A DNA stretch of 41,006 nt from CAVWCQ01 sp963753545 (GCA_963753545.1 CAVWCQ010000007.1:1-41006); one strand, 5' to 3'; positions 1 through 9,610 are shown, numbered from the stretch's first letter. Program-made: numbers and translations. Notes: a model not told the origin generated them from the sequence alone.

Positions 1-1180
1 GCCTTGATCTGAAGGGAGTTCGAGATTTGCTCCGCAGCATCATAAACTTCATCCTGGCGAACCATCGGGATAAAGCGCTTGGTAAATTGTGGCAGCGAAA
101 CCAGACCGATATTGTCAGCAATGGGAATTTCCATCAATAGCCCTTCGGCCCCGGCGGTTTTCCGTCACAAACGCCATCTGGTTACGAATACTGCTTCGGT
201 GCCGACGCATGATCGCATGGTTTGCCGTCGAGACAGATTTCGCCTTCCTTATACTCATCCAGGCCTAAGATGATCCGGGCAAGTTCGGTGCGGCCCGATC
301 CCATCAGGCCGAAGAGAGCACCTTAAATCACCCTTGTGCAGCGAGAAGCTGATAGCATCAACAATGCCGGGTTGGGAGATGTTTTTGCAACATCCAGCAC
401 AACGTCTTCCGTTGGGGGACGTGACGTGCGCGGCGGATATAGCTGCTCGATCTTGCCCGCCCAACCATCATAGAAATCATGCGGTTGATGTCAAAATTCT
501 CGCGCGGGCCAGCGGTCAATCAACTGGACCATCACGCAGAACGGCAAATCGTCAACAATCTCCATAACGTCGCGCAGAATATGCGAGACATAGATCATCG
601 TTTTCCATCCTGGCGCAAACTTTTGATAATCCGAACAACTGCTCCGTTTCGCGGGCGGTTAATGAAGTCGTCGGCTCGTCAAAAATGATGATGTCGGCGT
701 CGATGCTCAGAGCCTTCGAGATCTCGACCAACTGGCGTTCACCGGGGAGAGTTTTTCAATCAGCAGGTTCGGTGAGAGGTCAAGCCCAATGGATCCCAGC
801 ATTTCTTCGGTGCGCTTGGCAATAGTAAGCCGATCGATAAATGGCAATTAGCCCAGCCGGGGGAACAGTTCCATAAAGATGTTTCGGCAATGCTCAGGTT
901 GGTGAACAGGTTCAATTCCTGGTGGATAAAGGCAATGCCGGCGCCTGTCGCATCGGATGGTTTGTGCGGCGTGGTCGCGGCTGCCGTTAAGATCATCTCG
1001 CCGCTGTCGGCGCGAACGACCCCGCCGAGGATATTCATCAGGGTGCTTTTGCCTGCGCCATTCTGCCCGATCAGTCCCATAACGTGTCCGCGCCTGACCT
1101 CAGGCTGACATTTGCAGGGCATAAATGCCGAAGAAAGCCTTGGAAATGTTCTTGAATTCGAGAATGACGTCGTCGCTCAT
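1..1180 (-). pseudogene. Sugar ABC transporter ATP-binding protein (RbsA/MglA-like), frame broken, cut by window edge
   Basis: This would be the ATPase of the carbohydrate importer whose permease and binding protein lie just upstream. Starting at the ATG at 1180-1178, the reading (with frame changes) gives a Walker A GQNGAGKST, a Q-loop stretch FIHQELNLF, a signature LSPGERQL and a Walker B FDEPTTSL in the first nucleotide-binding domain. The start of the second domain follows (FGLMGSGRTELARII), and the gene runs off the window. At least six single-base indels are needed. Examples are a missing A in the A-run before the Walker A, a missing G in the signature, and an extra C and an extra T near 520-530. 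Two fused ABC domains are typical of RbsA-type proteins of about 500 residues. The start is 4 bases beyond the permease stop, so the genes are co-transcribed. Either a real pseudogene or uncorrected sequencing indels. Confidence 0.8.
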
Positions 1181-1184
1181 TTGC

Positions 1185-2337
1185 TTATCGCTCCCGCGCC
1201 ATCAGGCGCGTACGGGTTATGTCCACCAGCGCAGCCAACAGGATCACCGACCCTTTGACGATATCGATATAGAAGGCGGAAAGATTCAGTGGTCAGGGAG
1301 TTTTCAGCAGCACGAAGAAGACCACGCCAAAGAAGGTCCAGGATTTTACCCTTGCCACCGAACAGCTGGTTCCGCCGATCACCGTTGCGCCAACGATATC
1401 CATCATCAGGTTGTCGCCCAGCGTGGGCCGCCTGCTTCCAGCCGCGCCGAATATAGAATGCCCGCGACCGCAGCGCAAAAGCCGCTGAACATGTAAACCA
1501 GGATGATCACTCGCTGCGTTGGAACGCCAGATACATGGGCGGCGCGCCGGTTGGTGCCGATAGCATAGACATGGCGGCCAAAGATGGTGCGACTCAGCAG
1601 GAAGTGAGCGACAAAACCCAGCCCTATGAGATCACCATGGGGTAGGTGATCAAGGGACAGAATATCGCGCCGAGTATCTTCGACTTTTTCACCCACATAG
1701 AGCGAAATGATATCGCCCTTGCCGAGCTTGATAAAGCTTCCGGGATATTGCGGATATTTTCGATTGAGTGAGGTAAATCGCCAGGGCGCTGAAGAAGACA
1801 TCGAAACAAGCGTGACCATGAACGGCGGCATATTAAAGCGGGCGACCGCCAGGCCGTTTAAAAAGCCGATGAATATGCCGATCAACAGCATGACCAGAAG
1901 GCGCGACCATGAATAGAATAAGTGACTGGTCGCCAGCAATCCCCCGTTCTCGGAAATCAATTTGCCCCATAACGGGCTGTTTTGAAGCACATCCGGATTA
2001 ACTTTTGTGCTCATGATCGCCGCCCCAATCACACTGGTGATAGCCATCGTGGAGGGCAGAGACAGGTCGATGCCTGCGATCAGCAGGACGCATGTCTGAC
2101 CAATAGCAATCGAAAGAGCGGCCAGACGTTTGCAAAATGTTACTGAGGTTGAGTGGCGCTCGCAGAGTTGGTTTATATAAGGCGAAAGATAATGAAGTAA
2201 ATGATACTGATGTAGAGAATAAAATACTCTGAAAACAGGAGCCGCCTAATTATTTTTCGCCCACTTTTCACCGGGCCCGACTCGGACCACAGAGGTGACT
2301 GGGTGATCAGGTTCGTAAGCCGTGCTAGCGCTGCCAT
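1185..2337 (-). pseudogene. Sugar ABC transporter permease (RbsC-like), several frameshifts
   Basis: Inner-membrane permease of the importer, BPD_transp_2 family. The start chosen is the ATG at 2337-2335, preceded by AAGAGG. The best uninterrupted stretch, about 1406-2047, carries the family hallmarks: a loop LLIGIFIGFLNGLAVARFNMPPF, a later segment IFGRHVYAIGTNRRAAHVSGV, and hydrophobic helices throughout. The N-terminal part (LFSEYFILYISIIYFIIF) and a segment LNLSNILQTSG are readable in other frames, as is the C-terminal end LLAALVDITRTRLMARER before the stop at 1187-1185. Several single-base indels must be corrected. The order binding protein, permease, ATPase and the 4-base spacing to the ATPase support one operon. 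Confidence 0.78.
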
Positions 2338-2424
2338 GCTGCATCCTCTTAAACGCAAAAAGTTATGTATTAGTGTGGAGCCTGTCTTTGAACAGGCCCA
2401 CACCGGCTTACAAGGAGAATATAA

Positions 2425-3476
2425 CTACTGATCCAGGAAACCTTCGGAGAGTAGGACGCAGCCCCACTGATCCATCTCGTTCCAGTCAATGTTGCCGAGC
2501 GTCAGCGCAAAGCCGGGGTCCGGGAGAATCGAGCTGGGCTGAGTCTCGCCAGCGTTGATGGCTTCGAGCAGAGCATTCATGGTCAGTTCGGCTTCGGTGT
2601 ACAGGTCCTGAACGCCAGTCGCGTCAACAAAACCCTGCTTCATCAACTGGCAAGCCGTTGCGTCACCGTCCAGGCCACCGAGGACGACATGACCAGCCTG
2701 TCCTGCGGGTACCCACTTGCCCATCGGTTCCAGTACCGAGCGGATCGTCGGATAGAGGAAGTCTGAAGAGGTGTAGATGAAGTCCACATCAGGATTCGCC
2801 TGCATCGCAGCTTCAAAGTTCGCTAGAGCAGTCGCGGCATCCCATTCCGTCGCAACTTCGATGGGTTCGTTGAACAGATCGGGGTACTTCTCGATCACAT
2901 CGTAGAAGCCAGCACGACGGCCAACGGCGTTCGGGTCACCAAGGTCACCAACGAGGATGAGGGGGTTCACTTTTTCGCCAGTAATTCCGAGCTTGCGCAT
3001 CGCGCGCTGAGCCATGAATTCAACGGCCTTCTGGGTGATGATTTCGTTGTCAGCAACCACGACAACGGCGTTGTTGGGATTGTCTTCTGAGGGAGGACGG
3101 TTGAAGACTGCAATCGGAACATCAGCATCATTTGCTTCGCCAATGATCGTGACAGCGCTTTCACCATCCTGGGGATCAAGATGATACCATCAACGCCCTG
3201 GGCAATGCAGTCACGTACCTGTTCGAGCTGGCGATTGGCGTCTTGATTGCCGTTCACTTCAATCACTTCGATACCCTGATTGCGCAGTGTCTCGGTGATA
3301 GCCTTGTGTCCTGCTACCCAGAATTCGGTTTCCAGGTCCTGGAAGGCAAAGCAGATCTTCAGGCCTTCTTGGGCTTTAACCTGGGTTGGCTGAGAAACAA
3401 CGGGTGAAGCAACTACGGCGACAAGTGTGAAAGCAAGCATAGCCGTAATGAGGAGCATATGGGTAAAACGTTTCAT
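2425..3476 (-). CDS. Sugar ABC transporter periplasmic substrate-binding protein (RbsB-like), one frameshift
   Basis: Secreted sugar-binding lipoprotein-like or periplasmic component of the importer (Peripla_BP_4 fold). The N-terminus has basic residues and a hydrophobic signal segment ending near a VVASP/VKAQ cleavage area. The first mature strand, KICFAFQDLETEFW, and IEVNGNQDANRQLEQVRDCI followed by GVDGIILIP are characteristic of ribose/galactose-type binding proteins. A single missing C in a CCC run near 3170 breaks the frame. Adding it back joins the two halves into about 350 residues, the usual family length, ending DQWGCVLLSEGFLDQ. A stem-loop and about 160 bases separate it from the upstream oxidoreductase gene, so it may be expressed at a different level. 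The ligand cannot be deduced from the sequence. Confidence 0.85.
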
Positions 3477-3617
3477 TTTTGATATCCCTCTCTTCTGTTT
3501 TAAAATGCGGACAAACTTTTTGTTCGCAGCGCGCCCGTTGTGGGTGATCTCCCTTAAGACTTCCCATTTCGGGTGCGCGACTTCCCCTAATTGAATATCG
3601 ATCTGTACGCGCCTCCT

Positions 3618-3634
3618 TTCGGCACACCGCCGAA
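3618..3634 (-). promoter_or_regulatory. Intercistronic stem-loop ahead of the binding-protein gene
   Basis: Perfect 6-bp inverted repeat TTCGGC/GCCGAA with a 5-base loop, 4 bases after the stop codon of the SAF-domain gene. It has no T-run. Such hairpins between operon genes often stabilise the upstream mRNA or partly terminate transcription; that role is inferred. Confidence 0.45.
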
Positions 3635-3638
3635 TGAC

Positions 3639-4991
3639 TTAAGTTTCCGAAACCGCAATTTCATTCAAGCGGAGGAGTAGTTCATTTTCTGGCAGTTCAC
3701 CGGCAAGCCATGCATCTTGCAGGCGACGCAGGGTGATGACAACCGAATTTTCGGGTAGTTTGACATCTTCATAGGTAATGACCTGGCCTTTTTTAACGGG
3801 TCGTGTCACTATCGCGCCTCTTGCAATACCGATGGGGAGAGCGTGTGCCTCGGCAGCAGATTCCGCGCGATCTGTCATTCCGTAGTGGGTGCGTCCGCCG
3901 ATCCGTTCCAGTTCCTGTCCGGGAGTAAGATCGGATTTGGCGACAGACACTACTTCGGCAACCAGTTTGCGGCCTGGGGCCATCGTTGCTTTGCCTTGCA
4001 GCACGGCCTGAGCAACAGACAGCGGTACTTCCATGCTGCACAGGTGATAGGGGCGCAGCAGCACATAATTAGGACCGCGGCCCATATCGCGCAGGATCAA
4101 GGCTTCGCGCAGACGGACTTTGTCAGTGGTGAAGACCAGGAACACGCCGGGAGCCAGATCGCCGATTACATAATCGACGACGCCATTTTTATCCAGAACG
4201 CCGCCCTGTTCCTTGAGCGCGAAGACGTCTTTGAACTGGTTGATATTGATGCGCGGGCCGTGCATACCGAACACATCAGGAACCAGTCCAGTCGCGTTGG
4301 CTACACACGCCATTTCGATCATGGTCTTTGAGCCATCAACGAATTCAATCAGCATTTCGGGTGTCAAACCGCGCCGTTCAGCTTCTGCGCGCAGATCATC
4401 CGGCACAGCATCCCGATTGAGAGGGTTGTTCTTGCCCTTCCCCGCTGCGACAATCGTCAAGCCCAAAGCCATCGTGAAATCGTATAGTTCCATCAGTGCT
4501 GAAGGTTCATCGCCTGCACCAACTGCGTAGATCACACCATGTTGATCCGCAAACCATTTCAGCAGCGGCCCCACCGTGATGTCCGTCTCAACACTCATAG
4601 TGATGATATGTTTGTGCTGGATAATGGTGCGCAGGGTGGCACGCGCGCTCACATCTGGATGTCCGGTTGATTTGATGACTGCCTGCAAACGAGGCGCGTC
4701 TGTCACCAGCCTGTAATCTCCCGTCGCGACAAATCGCCCGTTCAACAGTGCGCAATTCACATCATCCAATGTTTCTGTGACAGCTACACAATCGCTGCTG
4801 TGGCCTGCGATTCGGTAGCTTTCCACCGCGCGATCCAGGTTGATGTCTGCCGTGACGAGCAAGCGCAGCGAAGGCATGAGCGATATCTGGCTGACGATAT
4901 CCGTGCCCATTTGTCCAGCGCCAACTAACCCAATGGCGATATATTGTTGCGCTTCTTCGAGCTGCTTCATTTGCTCAGATAGACCGAACAT
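3639..4991 (-). CDS. NAD(P)-binding oxidoreductase with C-terminal SAF domain
   Basis: A 450-residue cytoplasmic protein. The N-terminus has a Rossmann nucleotide-binding motif GLVGAGQMG at residues 21-29. A homoserine-dehydrogenase-like middle follows, with the segments STGHPDVSARATL and NMSVETD-like ITMSVETDITVGPLL. The C-terminal 65 or so residues form a SAF domain (RGAIVTRPVKKGQVITYEDV), as found in sialic-acid synthases and altronate dehydratases. Proteins of this Rossmann-SAF layout occur in sugar-acid and polyol catabolic clusters, where they oxidise or isomerise a sugar-derived substrate. The exact substrate here is unknown. The start is 12 bases after the dehydrogenase stop and preceded by a weak GGTGG. 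The frame is intact, in contrast to the importer genes. Confidence 0.8.
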   Translation of the reverse strand: MFGLSEQMKQLEEAQQYIAIGLVGAGQMGTDIVSQISLMPSLRLLVTADINLDRAVESYRIAGHSSDCVAVTETLDDVNCALLNGRFVATGDYRLVTDAPRLQAVIKSTGHPDVSARATLRTIIQHKHIITMSVETDITVGPLLKWFADQHGVIYAVGAGDEPSALMELYDFTMALGLTIVAAGKGKNNPLNRDAVPDDLRAEAERRGLTPEMLIEFVDGSKTMIEMACVANATGLVPDVFGMHGPRININQFKDVFALKEQGGVLDKNGVVDYVIGDLAPGVFLVFTTDKVRLREALILRDMGRGPNYVLLRPYHLCSMEVPLSVAQAVLQGKATMAPGRKLVAEVVSVAKSDLTPGQELERIGGRTHYGMTDRAESAAEAHALPIGIARGAIVTRPVKKGQVITYEDVKLPENSVVITLRRLQDAWLAGELPENELLLRLNEIAVSET

Positions 4992-5003
4992 AAAAAACCA
5001 CCT

Positions 5004-6059
5004 TCAATTGCTAGCCCCATTGGGGGTAAGGATGACCTTTAACGCCGTTGCGTTCATCGCTGCCTGAAATGCTTCCTGTGCCTGATCCATGGGATAAACG
5101 GCTGTGATAATCTTGTCGGCTTCAATCAGATTGCGGGCGATCATATCGAGGGCAACCTGATGGATGTGCGGGTGATACGAAAACGTACCGATAATGCTGA
5201 GTTCGTTGTAATGAATACGGTTGCTGTCGAGGCTCGTCATCGGATCATCTTTCGGCAAGCCACCGAACAGTGCAATCCGCCCGCGTTTACGGATGAGTTC
5301 GACGGCCTGTTCCTGGGCCGATTTTGCGGGGCAGGCGACGATTGCAGCATCAGCGCCCCGGCCTTCGGTCAGGTTTTTGACTTCCGCGATGATGTCAACC
5401 TTATCATTCGCGAAAACCTTCCAGGTTCCGAAATCGTGCTGCAAGAACATATCCAGCCGACCACCCGTCAGCCCAACCATGATCGGTTTTGCGCCGCGCG
5501 CCCGTGCGACCTGCACATGCAGTGCACCAATCGGACCATCGCCAAAGATCACAACGACTTCACTGGGCTGGATATTCAACTGCTGCTGGGCGGCTATAAC
5601 TGATGAAGCAGGTTCAGCCAGTGCCGCTTTGACACTCGATAGATCGTTAGGAGTGCGATGGACAATGCCGCGCCGCAAAATAGCTTCGGGAAGCTGCATA
5701 TACTCAGCCAGTCCGCCTGGATAATCGGTTCCCAGTAGTTGCCAGTTTTCGCACAGATTGTAGAGAGCATGCTGGCAGTAGTAGCAGCGGTGGCAGTGCA
5801 CATCGGCCGCAATAGAGAGGCGATCCCCGATTTTGTAATCGTGCACGTCTCGCCCAACTTCTGAGACAACACCCGCAATTTCATGGCCCAAAATCTGCCA
5901 CTCTTTGTTGCCCCTCATGCCATGCTTGAAGGTACGGATATCTGAACCGCAGATGCCGCAGGCATCCACCTTCAGGATCAGACCGTCGGGTGTAATTTCC
6001 GGGTCAGGAACATTCTCACAACCCAAACGACCAGGGCCGCGATAAACGACTGCTTTCAC
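5004..6059 (-). CDS. Zinc-dependent medium-chain alcohol/polyol dehydrogenase
   Basis: A 351-residue MDR-family dehydrogenase, probably oxidising a secondary hydroxyl of a sugar alcohol or sugar acid with NAD(P). Catalytic zinc ligands are visible as C37 in CGICGSD, H59-E60 in GHE, and E149. The structural-zinc lobe has four cysteines at 89, 92, 95 and 103. The coenzyme-binding turn is GDGPIG at 173-178. The start is a GTG at 6059-6057 whose GTGA overlaps the stop of the SIS gene, which indicates translational coupling. Closest by feel to sorbitol/threonine-dehydrogenase-type enzymes, but no substrate is assigned. The frame is intact. Confidence 0.88.
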   Translation of the reverse strand: MKAVVYRGPGRLGCENVPDPEITPDGLILKVDACGICGSDIRTFKHGMRGNKEWQILGHEIAGVVSEVGRDVHDYKIGDRLSIAADVHCHRCYYCQHALYNLCENWQLLGTDYPGGLAEYMQLPEAILRRGIVHRTPNDLSSVKAALAEPASSVIAAQQQLNIQPSEVVVIFGDGPIGALHVQVARARGAKPIMVGLTGGRLDMFLQHDFGTWKVFANDKVDIIAEVKNLTEGRGADAAIVACPAKSAQEQAVELIRKRGRIALFGGLPKDDPMTSLDSNRIHYNELSIIGTFSYHPHIHQVALDMIARNLIEADKIITAVYPMDQAQEAFQAAMNATALKVILTPNGASN

Positions 6060-6673
6060 TGTGATTTGTCCTGTTCCTGCGCCTTAAGCATATGACCGAC
6101 TGCACCACCAGGATGTGTTTCTCCAAATTTCTCGACGGAGTATCCGCGCAGGTGAAGCAGCACCACACAGAGCGCATCGCCCATAGCGGCAACCGTTATT
6201 GAACTTCCTGTAGCAATCATGCCATAAGGGTCAACATCGGGGTCGGCCTGAATCTGAAGGACTTTATCGCTCATCTGGCCCAAGGTTGATGCTGGCTTTT
6301 CAGTAAAGGCGATAATGGTTGCACCCCGCTGCTTGGCAATGCGCACCAGATAATTGACCTCAACTGTTTCGCCGCCCTTAGAGATTGCGATCAGCACATC
6401 CTGTGCCGTTACTGCCCCAGATAGACCATGCTGGCTGTCTCCGGGGTGAATAAACAGCGCTGGAGTTCCACAGCAAGAAAGGAGATGTGCCAAACGAGCT
6501 GCAATTGGGTTCGAGGTTCCAGCACCAGCAACGAGGATGTGGCCTTTGCAGTCGAGCATAAGCTGAGCAACATCTACAAAACTAGGACCAATCTGGTCGA
6601 GTAGGGCTGTGATACTGGCGCTTTCTTTCTCAATAACACCGCGTGCAGTTGTCAAAATCTCGTCAGGTAACAC
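6056..6673 (-). CDS. SIS-domain sugar-phosphate isomerase (KdsD/GutQ-like)
   Basis: A 205-residue single SIS domain. The phosphosugar-binding loops are AGAGTSNPIA at 49-58 and SKGGETVE at 98-105. Near the C-terminus is FGETHPGGAVGHML, the HPGG motif of arabinose-5-phosphate isomerases (KdsD/GutQ) and relatives. It lacks the CBS domains of full-length KdsD. That fits a catabolic aldose/ketose-phosphate isomerase, or a 6-phospho-3-hexuloisomerase-like enzyme. The start is a GTG at 6673-6671 with a good AAGGAG 8 bases upstream. It is the first gene of the transcript that begins at the promoter at 6775-6804. Confidence 0.85.
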   Translation of the reverse strand: MLPDEILTTARGVIEKESASITALLDQIGPSFVDVAQLMLDCKGHILVAGAGTSNPIAARLAHLLSCCGTPALFIHPGDSQHGLSGAVTAQDVLIAISKGGETVEVNYLVRIAKQRGATIIAFTEKPASTLGQMSDKVLQIQADPDVDPYGMIATGSSITVAAMGDALCVVLLHLRGYSVEKFGETHPGGAVGHMLKAQEQDKSQ

Positions 6674-6774
6674 CTATAGAACTCCTTGAAAAATCGGCCT
6701 AATCTCTTCTATTCGATGATTTTTGCTTTTATTGCACAAATTCTCACATATGCATTTTTGGTCACTACACTTTC

Positions 6775-6804
6775 ATAATATGACAGTTTCCTGTTTTTTG
6801 TCAA
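6775..6804 (-). promoter_or_regulatory. Sigma70-type promoter for the isomerase-dehydrogenase-importer operon
   Basis: Read on the minus strand: TTGACA at 6804-6799, an 18-base spacer, then TATTAT at 6780-6775. It lies about 100 bases ahead of the SIS gene start. Two inverted repeats overlap it. TGACA/TGTCA arms span 6781-6803. CCTGTT/AACAGG arms span 6790-6808. Either is a candidate binding site for a SorC regulator; this is inferred from position only. Confidence 0.65.
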
Positions 6805-6854
6805 CAGGCAAATGAACAAGATTTCAGAAATGCGAAAAGGTCAGGAAATGGGTA

Positions 6855-7513
6855 CTAGGAGACTGCTGACCGTAAAGCGTTGATGCCAGCTACAATGCCG
6901 TCTGGAGCAGTAAATACAGCAGTACCTGCGACCAGCACATTTGCGCCGCTGTACACCACCAGAGGAGTGGTCGTAGGTCGATGCCACCATCAACCTGAAT
7001 ATCAAGCAGTTGATTGGCATTCTGTGCCAGCGAACGGAGTTGGCGAATTTTGTTTAAAGTCTGGGGGATAAACTTTTGTCCGGGATAACCAGGGTTTACC
7101 GTCATTATCAGGACCATATCGACAAACGGCAGAATATCCTGAAGCATACTTACGGGCATATGCGGGTTGATCGCGACAGATGCTTTGGCTCCCCCATCAC
7201 GAATTTGCTGCATCGCCCGGTGCAGGTGAGAGTATGCTTCAAAATGAACCGTGATAATATCTGCTCCTGATTTGAGAAAGGAGGCAATATGCCGTTCGGG
7301 ATTGACGATCATCAGGTGAACGTCAATAGGCAGCGCCGAAGCCCGTTTTGCGGCACTGACAATTGGCAGACCATACGAAATATTGGGCACAAAAACGCCG
7401 TCCATCACATCAACATGAATCAAATCCGCGCCTGCTTGCTCTACCTCAGCAATTTGTTCGCCAAGACGACAAAAATCTGCCGAGAGCAGTGAGGCTGCAA
7501 TCCGGAAAGACAT
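6855..7513 (-). CDS. rpe: Ribulose-phosphate 3-epimerase family enzyme, one frameshift near the C-terminus
   Basis: A TIM-barrel epimerase interconverting ketopentose phosphates (D-ribulose 5-phosphate and D-xylulose 5-phosphate in the housekeeping enzyme). Active-site residues fall where expected: S8 in AASLLSADF, H33 and D35 in HVDVMDG, H66 in DVHLM, the loop MTVNPGYPGQKF, and D175 in QVDGGID. A perfect AGGAGGT precedes the ATG at 7513. A single missing base near 6978 throws the last 40 residues out of frame. Correcting it gives LVVYSGANVLVAG and a normal end at 6855, 219 residues in all. Since it lies inside a catabolic cluster it could instead act on another ketose phosphate, for example an allulose-6-phosphate-type substrate. 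Confidence 0.85.
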
Positions 7514-7539
7514 ATGAAGTTACCTCCTGAAATGCGACG

Positions 7540-8511
7540 CTATTGATCCGGGTCAAAGCTGAGCAACCCGGTTGCAACCTGACTATCCGTGATCAACACA
7601 TCGAGCCAACCACCAGACAGCGCGCCAAAGATAGCCGCCAGTTTTTCCATCCCTCCAGCGACACCAACAACACGTTCCATGTTTTGCATTTCCTCTCGGC
7701 TAGCCCCGATGACCAGCGTATCCAGGGCTGAGTTTACTGGACGACCCCAAACATCGAAGAAATGAAGGCCGATATCGCCCACTGCGCCCATCGCATGAAG
7801 TTCATTCAGCCGATCTGGCGGCATGATGGTGCTATCTCGTCCAAGTACCGATGTAAGCGTGGGAATGCCAATACCGACAAAAGCAACGCGAATGCGCGAA
7901 AACAGACCGAGCGTTTCGTGCACATGATATTCAGATAGTAACGCTTCTTTGACCTGCTGGTTTTTAGCGATGCCAGGAGCGGGAATCAGAGACAGCTTTG
8001 CATCGAGCAGGCGTGCAATACGGCGACAGATATCCGTAGCATGAATCTCGGCTTCTGGTGCGCCCAAACCACCGATCATCTGCACGATATGCACATCCTG
8101 AATATCAATCGGTTGCAAGGCATTGACCATTGCGTTTAGGGTAGTTCCCCACGACAACCCGATGATATCTCCTGGTTCTATGGTGCGTTGCAGATAATCG
8201 GCAGCGGCATGGCCTAATTCGCGGGCAGTGGAATGGGACGACGCACCCCGTTCGACCTCAACCACGTTGGCTTCCTTCAAGCCAAACCGTACTTCCAACT
8301 GCTGTTCAATTTCTGCGTAACTGCCCGGCGGTGCCAGAACGGAAATCTAAATCAGACCTTCGTCTTCGGCACGTTGCAGCAGGCGAGATACCTTTGGTCG
8401 AGATAGTCGTAACCGCTCAGAGATGGCTTGTTGGGTCAATTTTTGTTCATAATACAGCTTGCTGATTTTGTGCAGCAGCCGAAGATCGACAGGATCCGGT
8501 TTGCGTGGCAT
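7540..8511 (-). pseudogene. SorC-family sugar-binding transcriptional regulator, interrupted by an amber codon
   Basis: Paralogue of the regulator immediately upstream. From the ATG at 8511-8509 it reads an N-terminal helix-turn-helix (LTQQAISERLRLSRPKVSRL) and then the large sugar-phosphate-binding domain to the stop at 7540, 323 residues. An in-frame TAG at 8349-8347 replaces the glutamine present in the paralogue (EEGIVQIS versus DEGLI-stop-IS), consistent with one C-to-T change. The HTH and the effector domain are therefore separated in this sequence. Translation might restart at the ATG at 8298, giving an effector-only protein. The start lies 11 bases after the upstream regulator's stop, so the two are co-transcribed. 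Confidence 0.8.
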
Positions 8512-8522
8512 ACCCCCCTACC

Positions 8523-9482
8523 TTATGAATCATTGACAAGTGACTGGGCTAATATTTGATCCGTAATGAGAACATCTACTAATTTACCACGCAGTGCGGC
8601 CCGAACGACAGCACGTTTTTGCGGGCCTCCAGCCATCCCAACCACGCGAGGGATTTGTTTGAGTTCATCAATCGTAATGCCAATCACCCGCTCTTCCAAT
8701 TCTGAGAAGACGGTCTGCCCTTCGACATCAAAGAAACGGAGGGCTGTTTCACCAACAGCACCCAAAGAGCGCAGGTGAGCCAGATCCTCATCATTCAAGA
8801 TGTTATGATGCCGGATAAACGATGTGGTTGATGAAGAGCCAATACCGATAAAGGCAAGCGTGATCTGGCGGAACATCTCGAAGGCGTTCTGCACGTGAAT
8901 GTCCGCCAGTAAAGCATTTTTTACCTCGGGATCATCCACTAAGCCCGGTGCTGGAATAAGGGTTAATTTACTGTCAAGTAAACGAGACATGCGGCGGCAC
9001 AAGTCAGTTGCATGTTCTTCCGCCTCCGGCGGTCCAAGCCCACCTATCATCTGGACGACGTGCACATCACTTGCTTCACAGGGCTGAAGAGCGTTGATCA
9101 TGGCGTTTAGCGTGACACCCCAAAAAATGCCTATGACATCGCCATCCTGAATTGAACGCTGCAAATAGTCTGCAGCCGCATTACCGATTTGCCGAGATAC
9201 AGCCTCCTGCGAATCATGTGGGTCAATTTCTACGACAACTGCTTCTTGCAGCCCAAATTTGGTTTCCAGTTTTTGTTCGAGATCGGTATAACTTCCAGGA
9301 GGGGAAAGAATGCTGATCTGGACAATACCTTCTTCAAGTGCCTGTTGAATCAATCGAGACACTTTAGGGCGAGACAACCGCAGGCGCTGTGAGATTTCCT
9401 GTTGCGTCAGGTTCTGCTCATAATATAGCTTACTGACCTTGCTAAGTAGCTTCAGATTCAATGGATTAGCGCGGCGTGGCAT
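8523..9482 (-). CDS. SorC-family sugar-binding transcriptional regulator (intact copy)
   Basis: A 319-residue DNA-binding regulator. The N-terminal HTH is at about residues 22-52 (LTQQEISQRLRLSRPKVSRL). The C-terminal sugar-binding domain follows, with the family segments GDVIGIFWGVTLNAM, VVQMIGGLGPPEAEEHATDL and GMAGGPQKR. SorC/DeoR-type proteins of this kind usually bind a phosphorylated sugar intermediate and act as repressors or activators of the adjacent catabolic operon. It is the first gene of its transcript, with a promoter and an operator-like palindrome 45-95 bases upstream, consistent with autoregulation. Confidence 0.9.
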   Translation of the reverse strand: MPRRANPLNLKLLSKVSKLYYEQNLTQQEISQRLRLSRPKVSRLIQQALEEGIVQISILSPPGSYTDLEQKLETKFGLQEAVVVEIDPHDSQEAVSRQIGNAAADYLQRSIQDGDVIGIFWGVTLNAMINALQPCEASDVHVVQMIGGLGPPEAEEHATDLCRRMSRLLDSKLTLIPAPGLVDDPEVKNALLADIHVQNAFEMFRQITLAFIGIGSSSTTSFIRHHNILNDEDLAHLRSLGAVGETALRFFDVEGQTVFSELEERVIGITIDELKQIPRVVGMAGGPQKRAVVRAALRGKLVDVLITDQILAQSLVNDS

Positions 9483-9527
9483 GGTTGATTCTCTTAAACA
9501 GATGTTTTAATCGGGCTGTTGTTCACT

Positions 9528-9545
9528 AATGAAAATATTCTCATT
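9528..9545. promoter_or_regulatory. Operator-like palindrome at the regulator promoter
   Basis: The 18-base sequence AATGAAAATATTCTCATT is symmetric around AATATT except for one base pair. It covers the expected transcription start of the minus-strand promoter just upstream. This is a classic position for a repressor; the SorC protein encoded next door is the obvious candidate. Confidence 0.6.
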
Positions 9546-9547
9546 TA

Positions 9548-9576
9548 ATACTAGGTCGTTTTGAGTGTAAAGTCAA
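9548..9576 (-). promoter_or_regulatory. Sigma70-type promoter for the SorC/epimerase transcript
   Basis: On the minus strand: TTGACT at 9576-9571, exactly 17 bases, then TAGTAT at 9553-9548. The predicted start lies inside the palindrome at 9528-9545, and the regulator's ATG follows at 9482. Confidence 0.65.
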
Positions 9577-9582
9577 TTGTTT

Positions 9583-9610
9583 TTGACCGCCGATCACCGA
9601 TTCGTATGCT
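9583..9610 (+). promoter_or_regulatory. Divergent promoter for the structured RNA
   Basis: TTGACC at 9583-9588, a 16-base spacer and TATGCT at 9605-9610 on the plus strand. It lies back-to-back with the minus-strand regulator promoter and faces the structured RNA that ends in the terminator at 9808-9844. Confidence 0.45.
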
